Source: Arcticibacter tournemirensis
GTDB taxonomy: Bacteria; Bacteroidota; Bacteroidia; Sphingobacteriales; Sphingobacteriaceae
Reading direction: 5' to 3'
Assembly: GCF_006716645.1 (NCBI RefSeq)
Contig: NZ_VFPL01000001.1
Span: 4,526,001 to 4,590,000 of the forward strand
Length of the DNA: 64,000 bases
The stretch's first letter is position 1; every line of letters begins with the position of its first letter. This document shows positions 28,558-37,174 of this stretch, in pieces. The notes below the pieces were generated by a model that was not told the DNA's origin, searched no databases, and saw nothing but the letters and a program-made list of their open reading frames with translations. The position numbers were made by a program, and so were the translations under genes.

Positions 28558-30270
28558 ATGGAAATTACTGAATTGAACGACAAGCTTGTGTCTGAGCTTC
28601 GTGAGATTGCCAAATCCTTTGGTATCGAAGGTGCTGATACTTTGCGAAAAGCCGAACTTATAAATAAAATCAAGGAGCAGCAATCACTTATTGAAGCTGC
28701 CCGTCAGAGTGAACCAGTTGCCGAAGTTGAGCCAGCGATAGAAGAAAAGCCAAAAAAAAGGGCACGCACTATAAAAACAAAAGCAGAAAAACAACCGGAG
28801 TCATCTTCAAGTACGTTATTTGACGCGCCGGCAGAAACTCCTTCAACGGAGCCAGCTCCGGCAGAAGCAGCGCCAGAAGTAGCAACGAAGGCTGAAGCTT
28901 CGCCTGCTGAAACCACTCCTGCAGAAAATACAGCGCCTCCTGCCAGGCCAAGAAGGCAGATCACGTTAAAAAAACGTACAGAAGCTGATATAGAAGCTTT
29001 CGAAGCAGCTCAACAAGTAGCTCCCGAAGAAAGACCTTCCTCTGCAGCAAGCAGATTTAGCGCTGCCAGAGCCTCTGAAAGAAGTACTGACAGCAGAGCT
29101 CAGGAGGCCAGAGCGCAGGAAGCTGCTGGCCTTTCCCCTGCTACCAATTTAGACTTTGACAACGTCATTGTAAATGAAGGTGTGCTTGAAATAATGCCCG
29201 ATGGCTATGGTTTCCTCCGCTCTTCCGATTACAACTATCTGACGTCTCCTGACGATATTTATGTTTCGCAGTCTCAAATTAAATTATTCGGGCTCAAAAC
29301 AGGCGATACTGTAAGAGGAAGTATAAGGCCTCCAAAAGAAGGTGAAAAATATTTTCCATTAGTACGTGTAGAAGCTATCAACGGACGGATTCCGGCTGAG
29401 GTAAGGGACAGAGTGCCTTTTGATTACCTTACGCCCCTTTTCCCTTTAGAAAAGCTGAATCTGTTCATGGATACAAGCCATAACTCAACAAGGATCATTG
29501 ACCTGTTTACTCCAATAGGTAAAGGCCAGCGCGGACTGATTGTTGCGCAGCCAAAGACAGGAAAAACCATGTTACTGAAGGATGTGGCTAATGCGATTGC
29601 AAAAAATCACCCTGAAGTGTACCTCATTATCCTTCTGATCGACGAACGTCCTGAAGAAGTAACTGATATGGCAAGAAGCGTACGTGCTGAAGTTGTTTCG
29701 TCGACATTTGATGAACCTGCAGAGAGACACGTGAAGATTGCTAACATTGTGCTTGAAAAAGCAAAAAGAATGGTAGAATGCGGGCATGATGTTGTTATCC
29801 TGCTGGATTCTATTACACGACTGGCCAGGGCCTATAACACCGTTGCTCCGGCTTCCGGAAAAATCCTTTCTGGTGGTGTTGATGCAAATGCACTTCATAA
29901 ACCAAAACGTTTTTTCGGAGCTGCACGTAATATAGAAGACGGCGGATCTTTAACTATCCTGGCTACCGCCTTGATAGACACTGGTTCTAAAATGGACGAA
30001 GTGATCTTCGAAGAGTTTAAAGGTACCGGTAACATGGAACTTCAGCTCGACCGCAAATTATCTAACAAAAGGATATTCCCAGCAATTGATCTTACTGCCT
30101 CAAGTACCAGAAGAGATGATCTTCTGCATGACCGTGAAACACTCCAGCGTATCTGGATACTCCGGAATCACCTTGCCGACATGAACTCCCAGGAAGCTAT
30201 GGAATTCCTGCTTGGACAAATGAGAGGCACAAAATCAAACGAAGAATTTCTTGTTTCAATGAATAGTTAA
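28558..30270 (+). CDS. rho: transcription termination factor Rho with long acidic N-terminal insert
   Basis: 570 aa versus about 420 in E. coli. It starts with a Rho_N (SAP-like) domain ([20 protein letters not shown]). A low-complexity Ala/Glu/Pro/Thr insert (about 45-195) precedes the RNA-binding cold-shock domain ([20 protein letters not shown]). The RecA-like ATPase has Walker [14 protein letters not shown] (near residue 330), Walker [18 protein letters not shown] and the Q/R-loop region. It terminates unprotected RNA as a hexamer. Enlarged Rho N-termini are common in Bacteroidota and have been linked to RNA binding or condensate behaviour. Confidence 0.97.
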   Translation: MEITELNDKLVSELREIAKSFGIEGADTLRKAELINKIKEQQSLIEAARQSEPVAEVEPAIEEKPKKRARTIKTKAEKQPESSSSTLFDAPAETPSTEPAPAEAAPEVATKAEASPAETTPAENTAPPARPRRQITLKKRTEADIEAFEAAQQVAPEERPSSAASRFSAARASERSTDSRAQEARAQEAAGLSPATNLDFDNVIVNEGVLEIMPDGYGFLRSSDYNYLTSPDDIYVSQSQIKLFGLKTGDTVRGSIRPPKEGEKYFPLVRVEAINGRIPAEVRDRVPFDYLTPLFPLEKLNLFMDTSHNSTRIIDLFTPIGKGQRGLIVAQPKTGKTMLLKDVANAIAKNHPEVYLIILLIDERPEEVTDMARSVRAEVVSSTFDEPAERHVKIANIVLEKAKRMVECGHDVVILLDSITRLARAYNTVAPASGKILSGGVDANALHKPKRFFGAARNIEDGGSLTILATALIDTGSKMDEVIFEEFKGTGNMELQLDRKLSNKRIFPAIDLTASSTRRDDLLHDRETLQRIWILRNHLADMNSQEAMEFLLGQMRGTKSNEEFLVSMNS

Positions 30271-30312
30271 GACAAAGTGCAGGCGAATAGGAGAAAGTGT
30301 AATACTCTTTCT

Positions 30313-30320
30313 TACCTTTG
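30313..30320 (+). promoter_or_regulatory. Bacteroidota -7 box upstream of pssA
   Basis: TACCTTTG matches the TAnnTTTG -7 consensus and ends 22 bp before the ATG at 30343. No clear -33 TTG is present. It supports the ATG at 30343 as the start over the longer frame beginning at 30277. Confidence 0.55.
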
Positions 30321-30342
30321 CGCCTGCACTTGTACTTTTTAC

Positions 30343-31035
30343 ATGAAAAAACACATACCAAATGCAATTACTTGTTTCAACTTGTTTAGCGGATGTGTTG
30401 GTATTGCCTTTGCATTCAATAACAACCTCATCTATGCAGGCTATGCTATAATTATTGCAGCCCTCTTTGATTTTGCAGATGGTTTAATTGCCCGGGCTCT
30501 CAGCGTTTACTCAATTCTGGGTAGGGAGCTTGATTCTCTGGCTGACGTGATCAGCTTTGGACTGCTGCCTTCGGTAATTGTTTACCAGTTATTTCTTGCG
30601 GCTCCTCAACTGGGCGAACTGAGTATTTACTTAAATTACTCTGCCTTTATGATCACTATCTTCTCGGCACTCAGGTTAGCTAAATTCAATATTGATGCCC
30701 GCCAGACGGATCATTTTATCGGACTGCCTACTCCGGCAAATGCGTTGCTGGTTGCGTCTCTTCCTATGATCATATCTGAAGCAGGAAGCTTTTGGTCGAG
30801 CTATATTTTAAATCCTTACTTCCTTTTTATCTTCAGCATTGGAATGGGCTTCCTGCTGGTCATGGAAGTACCACTGATATCGTTAAAATTTAAGTCTTTC
30901 GCTCTCAACGAGAACCTCCTACGCTACATTTTACTATTTTCTGCAGCCCTGCTCATCGTGCTGTTTAAATTCGTCGCCGTTCCGTTTATTATCTTTATCT
31001 ATATCGTTTTATCGGTTATTCAATTTAAGTTTTAA
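30343..31035 (+). CDS. pssA: CDP-diacylglycerol--serine O-phosphatidyltransferase
   Basis: 230 aa when started at 30343 (MKKHIPNAITCFNLFSGCVG). A longer frame upstream would run through the promoter. It carries the CDP-alcohol phosphotransferase motif DG-x2-AR-x8-G-x3-D-x3-D (from FADGLIARA to ELDSLAD) and about seven hydrophobic helices. It makes phosphatidylserine, the precursor of phosphatidylethanolamine, in the inner membrane. It follows rho by 72 bp but has its own promoter box. Confidence 0.92.
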   Translation: MKKHIPNAITCFNLFSGCVGIAFAFNNNLIYAGYAIIIAALFDFADGLIARALSVYSILGRELDSLADVISFGLLPSVIVYQLFLAAPQLGELSIYLNYSAFMITIFSALRLAKFNIDARQTDHFIGLPTPANALLVASLPMIISEAGSFWSSYILNPYFLFIFSIGMGFLLVMEVPLISLKFKSFALNENLLRYILLFSAALLIVLFKFVAVPFIIFIYIVLSVIQFKF

Positions 31036-31156
31036 GTAATAGGTTTTAAGTAGTAAGTTCTAAGTAATAAGTTCTAAGTAGAAAGTAATACGTTCTAAGT
31101 GATACGTATTGAACGATACATTTCTGATCAATTTCTAACCTATAGGCATTACGCGC

Positions 31157-31229
31157 AACTCATAACTCATAACTCATAACTCATAACTCATAACTCATAA
31201 CTCATAACTCATAACTCATAACTCATAAC
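31157..31229. repeat. tandem AACTCAT repeat (about ten 7-bp units)
   Basis: 73 bp of uninterrupted AACTCAT units (10.4 copies) lie in the gap between convergent pssA and folK-hpt. It is preceded (31036-31110) by degenerate TAAGTAATAAGTTC repeats. A 7-bp perfect tandem array of this kind could vary in copy number by slippage. Confidence 0.9.
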
Positions 31230-31232
31230 GCC

Positions 31233-32105
31233 CTACCCTTTCCCCTGAAGGTCGTCTTTTATTTTCTGAAGACCGGCGTAAAGAGACTCGCAGGAGACCT
31301 TTAACTGGCTCACCTTTTCCTCTATCTCTTCGGTATGATCAAGATTGCGGGCCTTACGTTCAATTTCAGCCATTTGCTCCTTTGCTGCTTCCACACCCAT
31401 AAAGGCCAATGTTGGTTTAATCTTATGAGCCACGTCTCCGGTAACTTTCCAATCTTTTTCCTGAATTGCTTTATCCAATTGATCAAAATAGACCGGAGTT
31501 TGCTCCATAAAGATGTCGATCATATCAATAATAAACTCGGCATTTCCATCCGCAATATCATTAAGATACGAAAGATCAATATCAAAAGTAGTTTTGTTAA
31601 TATCCTGGGGCATATTGTTATTATCAGATTCCACTTGTACGTATAAATCGTCAGAAAGTTCGGATAATAGCTCTTTTATCTTCTTCCCTATTAAAGGATG
31701 AACCATGTCGGGCGCTATCTCGCATAGTGGCGCTAATGCAAATCTTCTTTCCTGCATTAAGGGGTGAGGGATAACCAGATCGGGTTCGTTAATGATTTCA
31801 TTCTCATAAAGAAGAATATCAATATCAAGCGTTCTGGACCCCCATTTTTGAACTCGTTCGCGACCCAGAGATTTTTCTATGGCATTTACAGTGAACAAAA
31901 GGTCGCGCGGCGAAAGACTCGTAGACACCTGTAAAGCCTGATTCAGAAATTCAGGAAGCCCGGTATTGCCCCATGAGGCAGTTTGATAAATGGAAGATGA
32001 CTTTTCTATCGGACCTATTTCTCTTTCAATCAAGAGGGCCCCCTCCCGGAGATAAGAGTGTCGGTCGCCCAGATTACTTCCCAGCAACAAATAAATATTT
32101 CGCAT
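31233..32105 (-). CDS. folK: HPPK (FolK) fused to a C-terminal Hpt phosphotransfer domain
   Basis: 290 aa from the ATG at 32105 (MRNIYLLLGSNLGDRHSYLR). A longer frame to 32174 has no family support. Residues 1-160 are a complete 6-hydroxymethyl-dihydropterin pyrophosphokinase: SSSIYQTASWG, FLNQALQV, RTLDIDILLY and PHPLMQERRFALAPL. Residues about 170-290 form a four-helix Hpt domain with phosphorylatable His227 in DVAHKIKPTLAFMG. FolK works in folate synthesis; Hpt domains relay phosphate in two-component systems. One frame spans both. An internal Met165 (NNNMPQDIN) could give a separate Hpt protein. It is divergent from sppA. Confidence 0.9.
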   Translation of the reverse strand: MRNIYLLLGSNLGDRHSYLREGALLIEREIGPIEKSSSIYQTASWGNTGLPEFLNQALQVSTSLSPRDLLFTVNAIEKSLGRERVQKWGSRTLDIDILLYENEIINEPDLVIPHPLMQERRFALAPLCEIAPDMVHPLIGKKIKELLSELSDDLYVQVESDNNNMPQDINKTTFDIDLSYLNDIADGNAEFIIDMIDIFMEQTPVYFDQLDKAIQEKDWKVTGDVAHKIKPTLAFMGVEAAKEQMAEIERKARNLDHTEEIEEKVSQLKVSCESLYAGLQKIKDDLQGKG

Positions 32106-32191
32106 AAACCTAATTCGGGCTTGTAACGTTTCAAATATATTGATATCTATTGTATACTTGCATATATTAAACACTATAAGATTAGCTTTCG

Positions 32192-33958
32192 ATGAAAGGA
32201 TTTTTTAAGATTGTTTTCGCTTCAATGGTAGGATTTATCCTGTCGGCCATTGTTTTGGGTATTCTTTTTATTGCCATTGTCGTGGGAATTGTTTCTGCAA
32301 CCGATGGCGAGAAGGTGACGGTGTCGCCCAACTCCGTTATTCATATGTCTCTCAATGACCAAATTGTAGAGAGAACATCAAAGAGTCCTTTTGACGAGCT
32401 TGAACTTACGGGACTTCAAACCAATAAGAACATGGGGTTAAACGACATCTTATTGGCACTCAAGCGTGCTCAGACCGACGATAACATCAAAGGGATCTAT
32501 CTTGATGTCTCTGGAGTACAGGCAGGAATGGCCACAGTAGAAGAAATAAGAAATGCTCTGATCGACTTTAAAAAGTCGAAGAAGTTTATCCTGGCTTACA
32601 GTGAGGTATATACACAGGGCGCCTACTATCTGGCTTCGGTAGCAGACAAGGTTTATATCAATCCGGAAGGGATCCTCGAATTTACAGGATTCAGCTCGCA
32701 GGTTACCTTTTTTAAGGGAACAATGGAAAAACTGGAAATTGAGCCGCAGATCATTAAGGTAGGCACATATAAAAGTGCAGTCGAACCATTTATTCTGGAT
32801 AAGATGAGTGATGCGAACAGGCAACAGGTCACTTCTTTTGTGGGCTCTATGTACGATCATTTCCTAACGCGAATCGGTGCTGCCAGAAGCATCAGTAAAG
32901 ATTCGCTGTTTGCCATAGCAAACCAGCTGAAGGTTAGGAACGCTTCAGACGCCGTAAAGTTGAAACTGGTGGATGGACTTCGCTATAAGGATCAGGTAAT
33001 TGACGAACTTAAAAAGCGTACTGGTACCGATAAGAAAGACGATGTTAAAGCTGTTTCTCTTGCAGGCTATATAAAAAACAATACGGTTGAAGATGGTGAT
33101 ATCAACAACAGAATTGCAGTTGTTTATGCTTCAGGAGAAATAACTGGCGGAGAAGGCGATGACGAAACAATCGGATCAGAACGTATTTCGCGCACCATTC
33201 GTAAAGTGCGAACAGATGATAAAATAAAAGCTGTGGTATTTAGGGTTAACTCTCCCGGAGGAAGCGCCCTGGCATCTGATGTAATATGGAGAGAAATAGC
33301 GCTTACAAGAAAGGTTAAACCTGTGATCGTTTCAATGGGTGATGTCGCTGCATCGGGAGGTTATTACATCGCCTGCGCTGCCGACTCCATTTTTGCTGAA
33401 CCCAACACAATCACCGGCTCTATCGGTGTATTCGGAATCATACCTAACATGCAGAAATTCTTCAACAACAAGCTGGGGATTACTTTTGATGGTGTTAAGA
33501 CTGCCGAACATGCCGACCTTGGTACGGTTACCCGTCCGCTTACGGATGCCGAACGCTTAATTATTCAGGCCGAAGTTAACCGGATATACGGCACCTTTAC
33601 AAAAAGAGTGGCCGATGGCCGGAAAAAGACCCAGGAATATATCAACCAGATCGGGCAAGGCCGCGTTTGGAGTGGTTCCGAAGCGTTAAAAAATGGTTTG
33701 GTAGATCGTCTTGGTGACATCGACGATGCCGTCGTATCTGCTGCAAAAATGGCTAAGCTAACAGACTATAAACTAGTTTCCTATCCAACCCAAAAAGATC
33801 CGCTTGAATCCATATTCAATACGGGAGAGGATAAGCTTAAAGAGCATTTTACGAAAATGCAATTAGGAGAACAGTATCAATATTACAAACAACTCAAGGA
33901 TGGTTTGCGCTTTACAGGTATCCAGGCCCGGCTTCCTTATAACATCACTATTAAGTAG
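32192..33958 (+). CDS. sppA: signal peptide peptidase SppA, long (67 kDa) type
   Basis: 588 aa with one N-terminal membrane helix (about 7-33) and two tandem ClpP-like domains. The general-base Lys is expected at about K194 (GTYKSAVEP) and the nucleophile Ser at about S388 (GDVAASGGYYIA), as in the E. coli long form where the dyad spans both repeats. It degrades remnant signal peptides in the inner membrane. The start is 86 bp from folK-hpt, divergent. The 3' side has a large inverted repeat. Confidence 0.94.
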   Translation: MKGFFKIVFASMVGFILSAIVLGILFIAIVVGIVSATDGEKVTVSPNSVIHMSLNDQIVERTSKSPFDELELTGLQTNKNMGLNDILLALKRAQTDDNIKGIYLDVSGVQAGMATVEEIRNALIDFKKSKKFILAYSEVYTQGAYYLASVADKVYINPEGILEFTGFSSQVTFFKGTMEKLEIEPQIIKVGTYKSAVEPFILDKMSDANRQQVTSFVGSMYDHFLTRIGAARSISKDSLFAIANQLKVRNASDAVKLKLVDGLRYKDQVIDELKKRTGTDKKDDVKAVSLAGYIKNNTVEDGDINNRIAVVYASGEITGGEGDDETIGSERISRTIRKVRTDDKIKAVVFRVNSPGGSALASDVIWREIALTRKVKPVIVSMGDVAASGGYYIACAADSIFAEPNTITGSIGVFGIIPNMQKFFNNKLGITFDGVKTAEHADLGTVTRPLTDAERLIIQAEVNRIYGTFTKRVADGRKKTQEYINQIGQGRVWSGSEALKNGLVDRLGDIDDAVVSAAKMAKLTDYKLVSYPTQKDPLESIFNTGEDKLKEHFTKMQLGEQYQYYKQLKDGLRFTGIQARLPYNITIK

Positions 33959-33961
33959 ATG

Positions 33962-34290
33962 TTGTAGGATGTGAGTTGACGGTTGAAGGTTGTAGGTTGT
34001 GAGATGCGAGTTGTAAGATGTGAGTTGTAGGTTGTAGGTTATAGGTTGTGAGTTATGAGTTATTGATATTGCTGTTGCGGACGGTGGGCTGATTCATGGA
34101 AGTTTACAAAAAGGCTACTGGAAACGCTAATAACAATGCAGGACTTGCCATCCCAAAGAGCAACGCGCAACCTGCAATCACTTGTAACTTATATCATACA
34201 ACTTACATCTCCCTTCATGCAACATGCAACTTACAACTCACATCTTACAACTCACATCCTGCAACCTGCAACTCACATCCCACAACTCGG
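33962..34290. repeat. large intergenic inverted repeat (GTTGTAGG / CCTACAAC modules)
   Basis: The left arm (33962-34062) is GTTGTAGGTTGTGAG-like repeats. The right arm (34185-34290) is CAACTCACATCCTGCAAC-like repeats of complementary sequence. GTTGTAAGATGTGAGTTGT (34010-34028) is perfectly complementary to 34233-34251. It fills the gap between the convergent sppA and permease genes, so it may end transcription from both sides. No gene is seen. Confidence 0.85.
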
Positions 34291-34293
34291 ATC

Positions 34294-35373
34294 TCAAAAC
34301 ATCTTCTTCAGCTTTTCAACGATTCCGGTCTTTTTCCCCGACTTCGATTCGCCTCCTATCAGGTAGGCGTAAGGTTTTAAAGGGACCACGTTATCGCAGA
34401 TAATTTTAGTAACGCCCAGCAGCGGGATAGCAAGTACCATCCCGGCAATGCCCCATAAAAGTTCTCCAAGCACAAGGGCAATAATCGTAAAGAGAGGATT
34501 GATATTTACTTCAGCACCCACAACCAGGGGCTCAATAATATACGTCTGAACAAACTGGATCACTAAATAAGTGGCAATAACGCCCAGCACAAGCCCGCTG
34601 CCCTCTCCCTGCGATACAGCCATTAATACAGCGATCCCGGTCCCGGTAAGGTTCCCGATAAAAGGGACGATTTCAAGCAGGCCGCATAGTACTGCGAAGA
34701 AAATGGCGCTTTTGAGTCCTGCTATTGAAAATCCAATACTATACAGGACCCAGAGCATTACAATCATTACCGACAATCCCGAAAGGTACTGGTAGGCCAC
34801 TTTTGCCGATTCGCTGATCACTTTCTCCGTCTTCTCCATCTCGTCAACGGGAACGAGTTTCAATATAAACCCTTTGATACGTTTTCTGAAAAAAACAAAG
34901 AGGAAGGTATACACAACAACCAAAACAAAATCTACGAGGAACCCCATCAGACCGGTAACCATACTGGTCATCCTTCCACTACTGCTTTTCTGCTGCTGTT
35001 CCAGAATTTCCCTTTGTTTCTCGGCTGTAATCCCTACAGCAGTGCTCAGAAAACTCTGTGCGCGCTCCAGCATCCTGGCTACCTGCTGCTTCATTTCAGA
35101 CACATCTTTTGCCAGATCTGAAACCTGCCATATAATGAGAGAAATAATTCCGGCAACTATCAACAGCAATCCAACAATACAAATCACAGTTGCAAAGCCC
35201 TTATGAAGTCCCTTCTCCTCAAGCTTCTGTGTGGATGGCAAAATAAGGGTGGCAAACAATCCTCCAAAGGTTAAGGGAATAAGAAATTCGCGGGCGTAAT
35301 ATAGTCCGGAAAAAATGAGGAACAGGAGTAACAGGATCTGTACCGGTTTCGCTATGGTTATTTTTTGTGTCAA
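34294..35373 (-). CDS. AI-2E family (PerM-like) permease
   Basis: 359 aa with about eight hydrophobic helices. It starts KPVQILLLLFLIFSGLYYAR and has LIPLTFGGLFATLILPSTQK. The later conserved region (PFIGNLTGTGIAVLMAVSQG, EPLVVGAEVNINPLFTIIAL, LLWGIAGMVLAIPLLG) is diagnostic. The family includes Na+/H+ antiporter-like and putative autoinducer-2 exporters; the function in this organism is unknown. A central coiled region (KDVSEMKQQVARMLERAQSF) separates the first helices from the rest. It is convergent with sppA and divergent from the PolX-like gene. Confidence 0.88.
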   Translation of the reverse strand: MTQKITIAKPVQILLLLFLIFSGLYYAREFLIPLTFGGLFATLILPSTQKLEEKGLHKGFATVICIVGLLLIVAGIISLIIWQVSDLAKDVSEMKQQVARMLERAQSFLSTAVGITAEKQREILEQQQKSSSGRMTSMVTGLMGFLVDFVLVVVYTFLFVFFRKRIKGFILKLVPVDEMEKTEKVISESAKVAYQYLSGLSVMIVMLWVLYSIGFSIAGLKSAIFFAVLCGLLEIVPFIGNLTGTGIAVLMAVSQGEGSGLVLGVIATYLVIQFVQTYIIEPLVVGAEVNINPLFTIIALVLGELLWGIAGMVLAIPLLGVTKIICDNVVPLKPYAYLIGGESKSGKKTGIVEKLKKMF

Positions 35374-35482
35374 CGCTGATAAAACACAATTGAAATACCT
35401 AATGTTTGCACTTCCGATAAATTGCCCTGGTATGCTTTTATGTATTTTGCATATAAAAGCAATTTATCTATGTTTGAAAAAT

Positions 35483-37162
35483 ATGGAGAACAAGACCATA
35501 GCAAGGACTTTAAGACTGCTGAGCCAGTTAATGGAAATTCACAATGAAAATCCATTCAAAGTTAAATCCTTCTCATCTGCTGCTTACACTGTTGATAAAC
35601 TCCCCTACCCCCTGTCTAAGAAGACTTTAGCCGAGATCGAGAAGATTAGCGGCATTGGTAAAAGCACGTCGGCAAAGGTTTGGGAGCTGTTACAGACCGG
35701 AGAATTGCAGGAACTGGAGGACTTCCGGAACCGGACTCCAGAGGGAATAATTGAAATCATGAGTATCAAAGGCCTTGGTCCTAAAAAAATACTGGTGATC
35801 TGGAAGGACCTTGAAATAGAAAATTTGGGGGAGTTATTGTACGCATGCAATGAGAACCGCCTGATTGAAGCTAAAGGTTTCGGACTTAAAACTCAGGAGG
35901 AAATAAAGAAGGCCATTGAATTCAAGATGGCTAGCAGCGGTCGTTTCTTATATGCTCACGTTCACGAACTGGCAGAACAACTGCTGGCCCGGCTTAAACA
36001 ACTGTTCCCTTCCCGGCAAATCTCTTTTACAGGTCCTTACCGCAGAAAATGTGAGATTATTGACAACATTGGTGTACTGATTGCCATTCCGCTTAGCGAT
36101 AGCATTTACGAAAAAATAAATGAAATACCCGGGCTGGCGGTCACCGAAAGGAAAGAAAATGCACTCGTAGCAGTGAGTCCGGCAGGAATATCGCTTCAAA
36201 TTTCTTTTTGTAATGAAGCAGACTTTGTAAAAGAGCTGCTGATACAAACCGGAAGTTCAGAACATATAGACGAACTGATCAAACGTCTCGATAATAATAT
36301 ACCGGCAGCTGCCAATGAAGCAGAAATCTACAGTAAAGCCCGGCTCTCTTTTATAGAACCCGAATTACGGGAAGGCCGGGGAGAATTCAGCCTGGCTGAA
36401 GCAGAGAAGCTACCTCAACTATTGGAGTATGCCGATCTTAAAGGAATGCTGCACTGCCACAGCACCTGGAGCGATGGAGTAAATACGTTAAAAGAAATGG
36501 CCGAATATTGCCGTGATGAACTAAAACTACAATATCTGGGCATCAGCGACCATTCAAAAACAGCATTCTACGCCAAAGGACTGAGTGAGGAAAGGGTACT
36601 GGCACAACACGAGGAAATAGCGCAGCTTAATCAGCAGCTTGCACCTTTTAAAATATTTAAAGGGATCGAATCGGATATACTGTTCGATGGATCACTGGAC
36701 TATTCTCCCGAAATTCTTGCGACATTCGATTTTGTGGTAGCTTCTATACATTCTGTATTCAGAATGTCGGAAGAAAAGGCTACGTCCCGACTTATTAAAG
36801 CGATTGAGAACCCCTATACAACTATCTTAGGGCACCCAACAGGGCGTTTACTTCTCTCGCGGAGTGGATACCCTGTAGATTTCAAAAAGGTAATTGACGC
36901 ATGTGCGGCGAACGGAGTGGTAATCGAAATAAATGCAAATCCGCTTCGTTTAGATTTGGATTGGCGATGGCATCAATATGCAATTGAAAAAGGCGTAATG
37001 CTTTCGGTCAACCCCGACGCTCACAGTAATAAAGGATTTAATGATAGCCGCTATGGGGTACTTGCTGCCCGAAAAGGAGGGTTATCTTCAGGGAACTGCC
37101 TGAATATCCTGAACCTTGATGAAATCAGCAGCTTTTTCAAGGACAGAAAGTTGGTTAACTAA
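35483..37162 (+). CDS. polX: PolX-like protein: degenerate X-family polymerase domain plus intact PHP domain
   Basis: 559 aa from the ATG at 35483 (MENKTIARTLRLLSQLMEIH). A longer frame upstream looks non-coding and overlaps the permease. HhH motifs (KISGIGKSTSAKVWEL, SIKGLGPKKI, AKGFGLKTQEE) come first, then the polymerase fingers/palm, then a PHP domain from about 320. PHP metal ligands look complete: MLHCHSTWSDG, GISDHSKT, KGIESDIL, SIHS, LGHPTGR and NPDAHS. In the palm the usual GDID metal motif reads D194-N195-I196-G197 (PYRRKCEIIDNIGVLI). The third Asp position (VDLR) reads S237 (GISLQIS). Polymerase activity is therefore doubtful, while PHP 3'-5' exonuclease activity is plausible. Confidence 0.88.
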   Translation: MENKTIARTLRLLSQLMEIHNENPFKVKSFSSAAYTVDKLPYPLSKKTLAEIEKISGIGKSTSAKVWELLQTGELQELEDFRNRTPEGIIEIMSIKGLGPKKILVIWKDLEIENLGELLYACNENRLIEAKGFGLKTQEEIKKAIEFKMASSGRFLYAHVHELAEQLLARLKQLFPSRQISFTGPYRRKCEIIDNIGVLIAIPLSDSIYEKINEIPGLAVTERKENALVAVSPAGISLQISFCNEADFVKELLIQTGSSEHIDELIKRLDNNIPAAANEAEIYSKARLSFIEPELREGRGEFSLAEAEKLPQLLEYADLKGMLHCHSTWSDGVNTLKEMAEYCRDELKLQYLGISDHSKTAFYAKGLSEERVLAQHEEIAQLNQQLAPFKIFKGIESDILFDGSLDYSPEILATFDFVVASIHSVFRMSEEKATSRLIKAIENPYTTILGHPTGRLLLSRSGYPVDFKKVIDACAANGVVIEINANPLRLDLDWRWHQYAIEKGVMLSVNPDAHSNKGFNDSRYGVLAARKGGLSSGNCLNILNLDEISSFFKDRKLVN

Positions 37163-37174
37163 GGAAGGAAAAAA

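Noticed and set aside
31157-31229. Possible CRISPR-like array
   Set aside because: Units are 7 bp with no spacers and there are no cas genes; it is a simple tandem repeat.
32106-32174. Longer FolK N-terminus
   Set aside because: The 23 extra residues have no family match, and HPPK proteins begin right at the LLLGSN motif.
35315-35482. Longer PolX N-terminus overlapping the permease gene
   Set aside because: The extra 56 residues lack HhH features and overlap the divergent gene's coding start.
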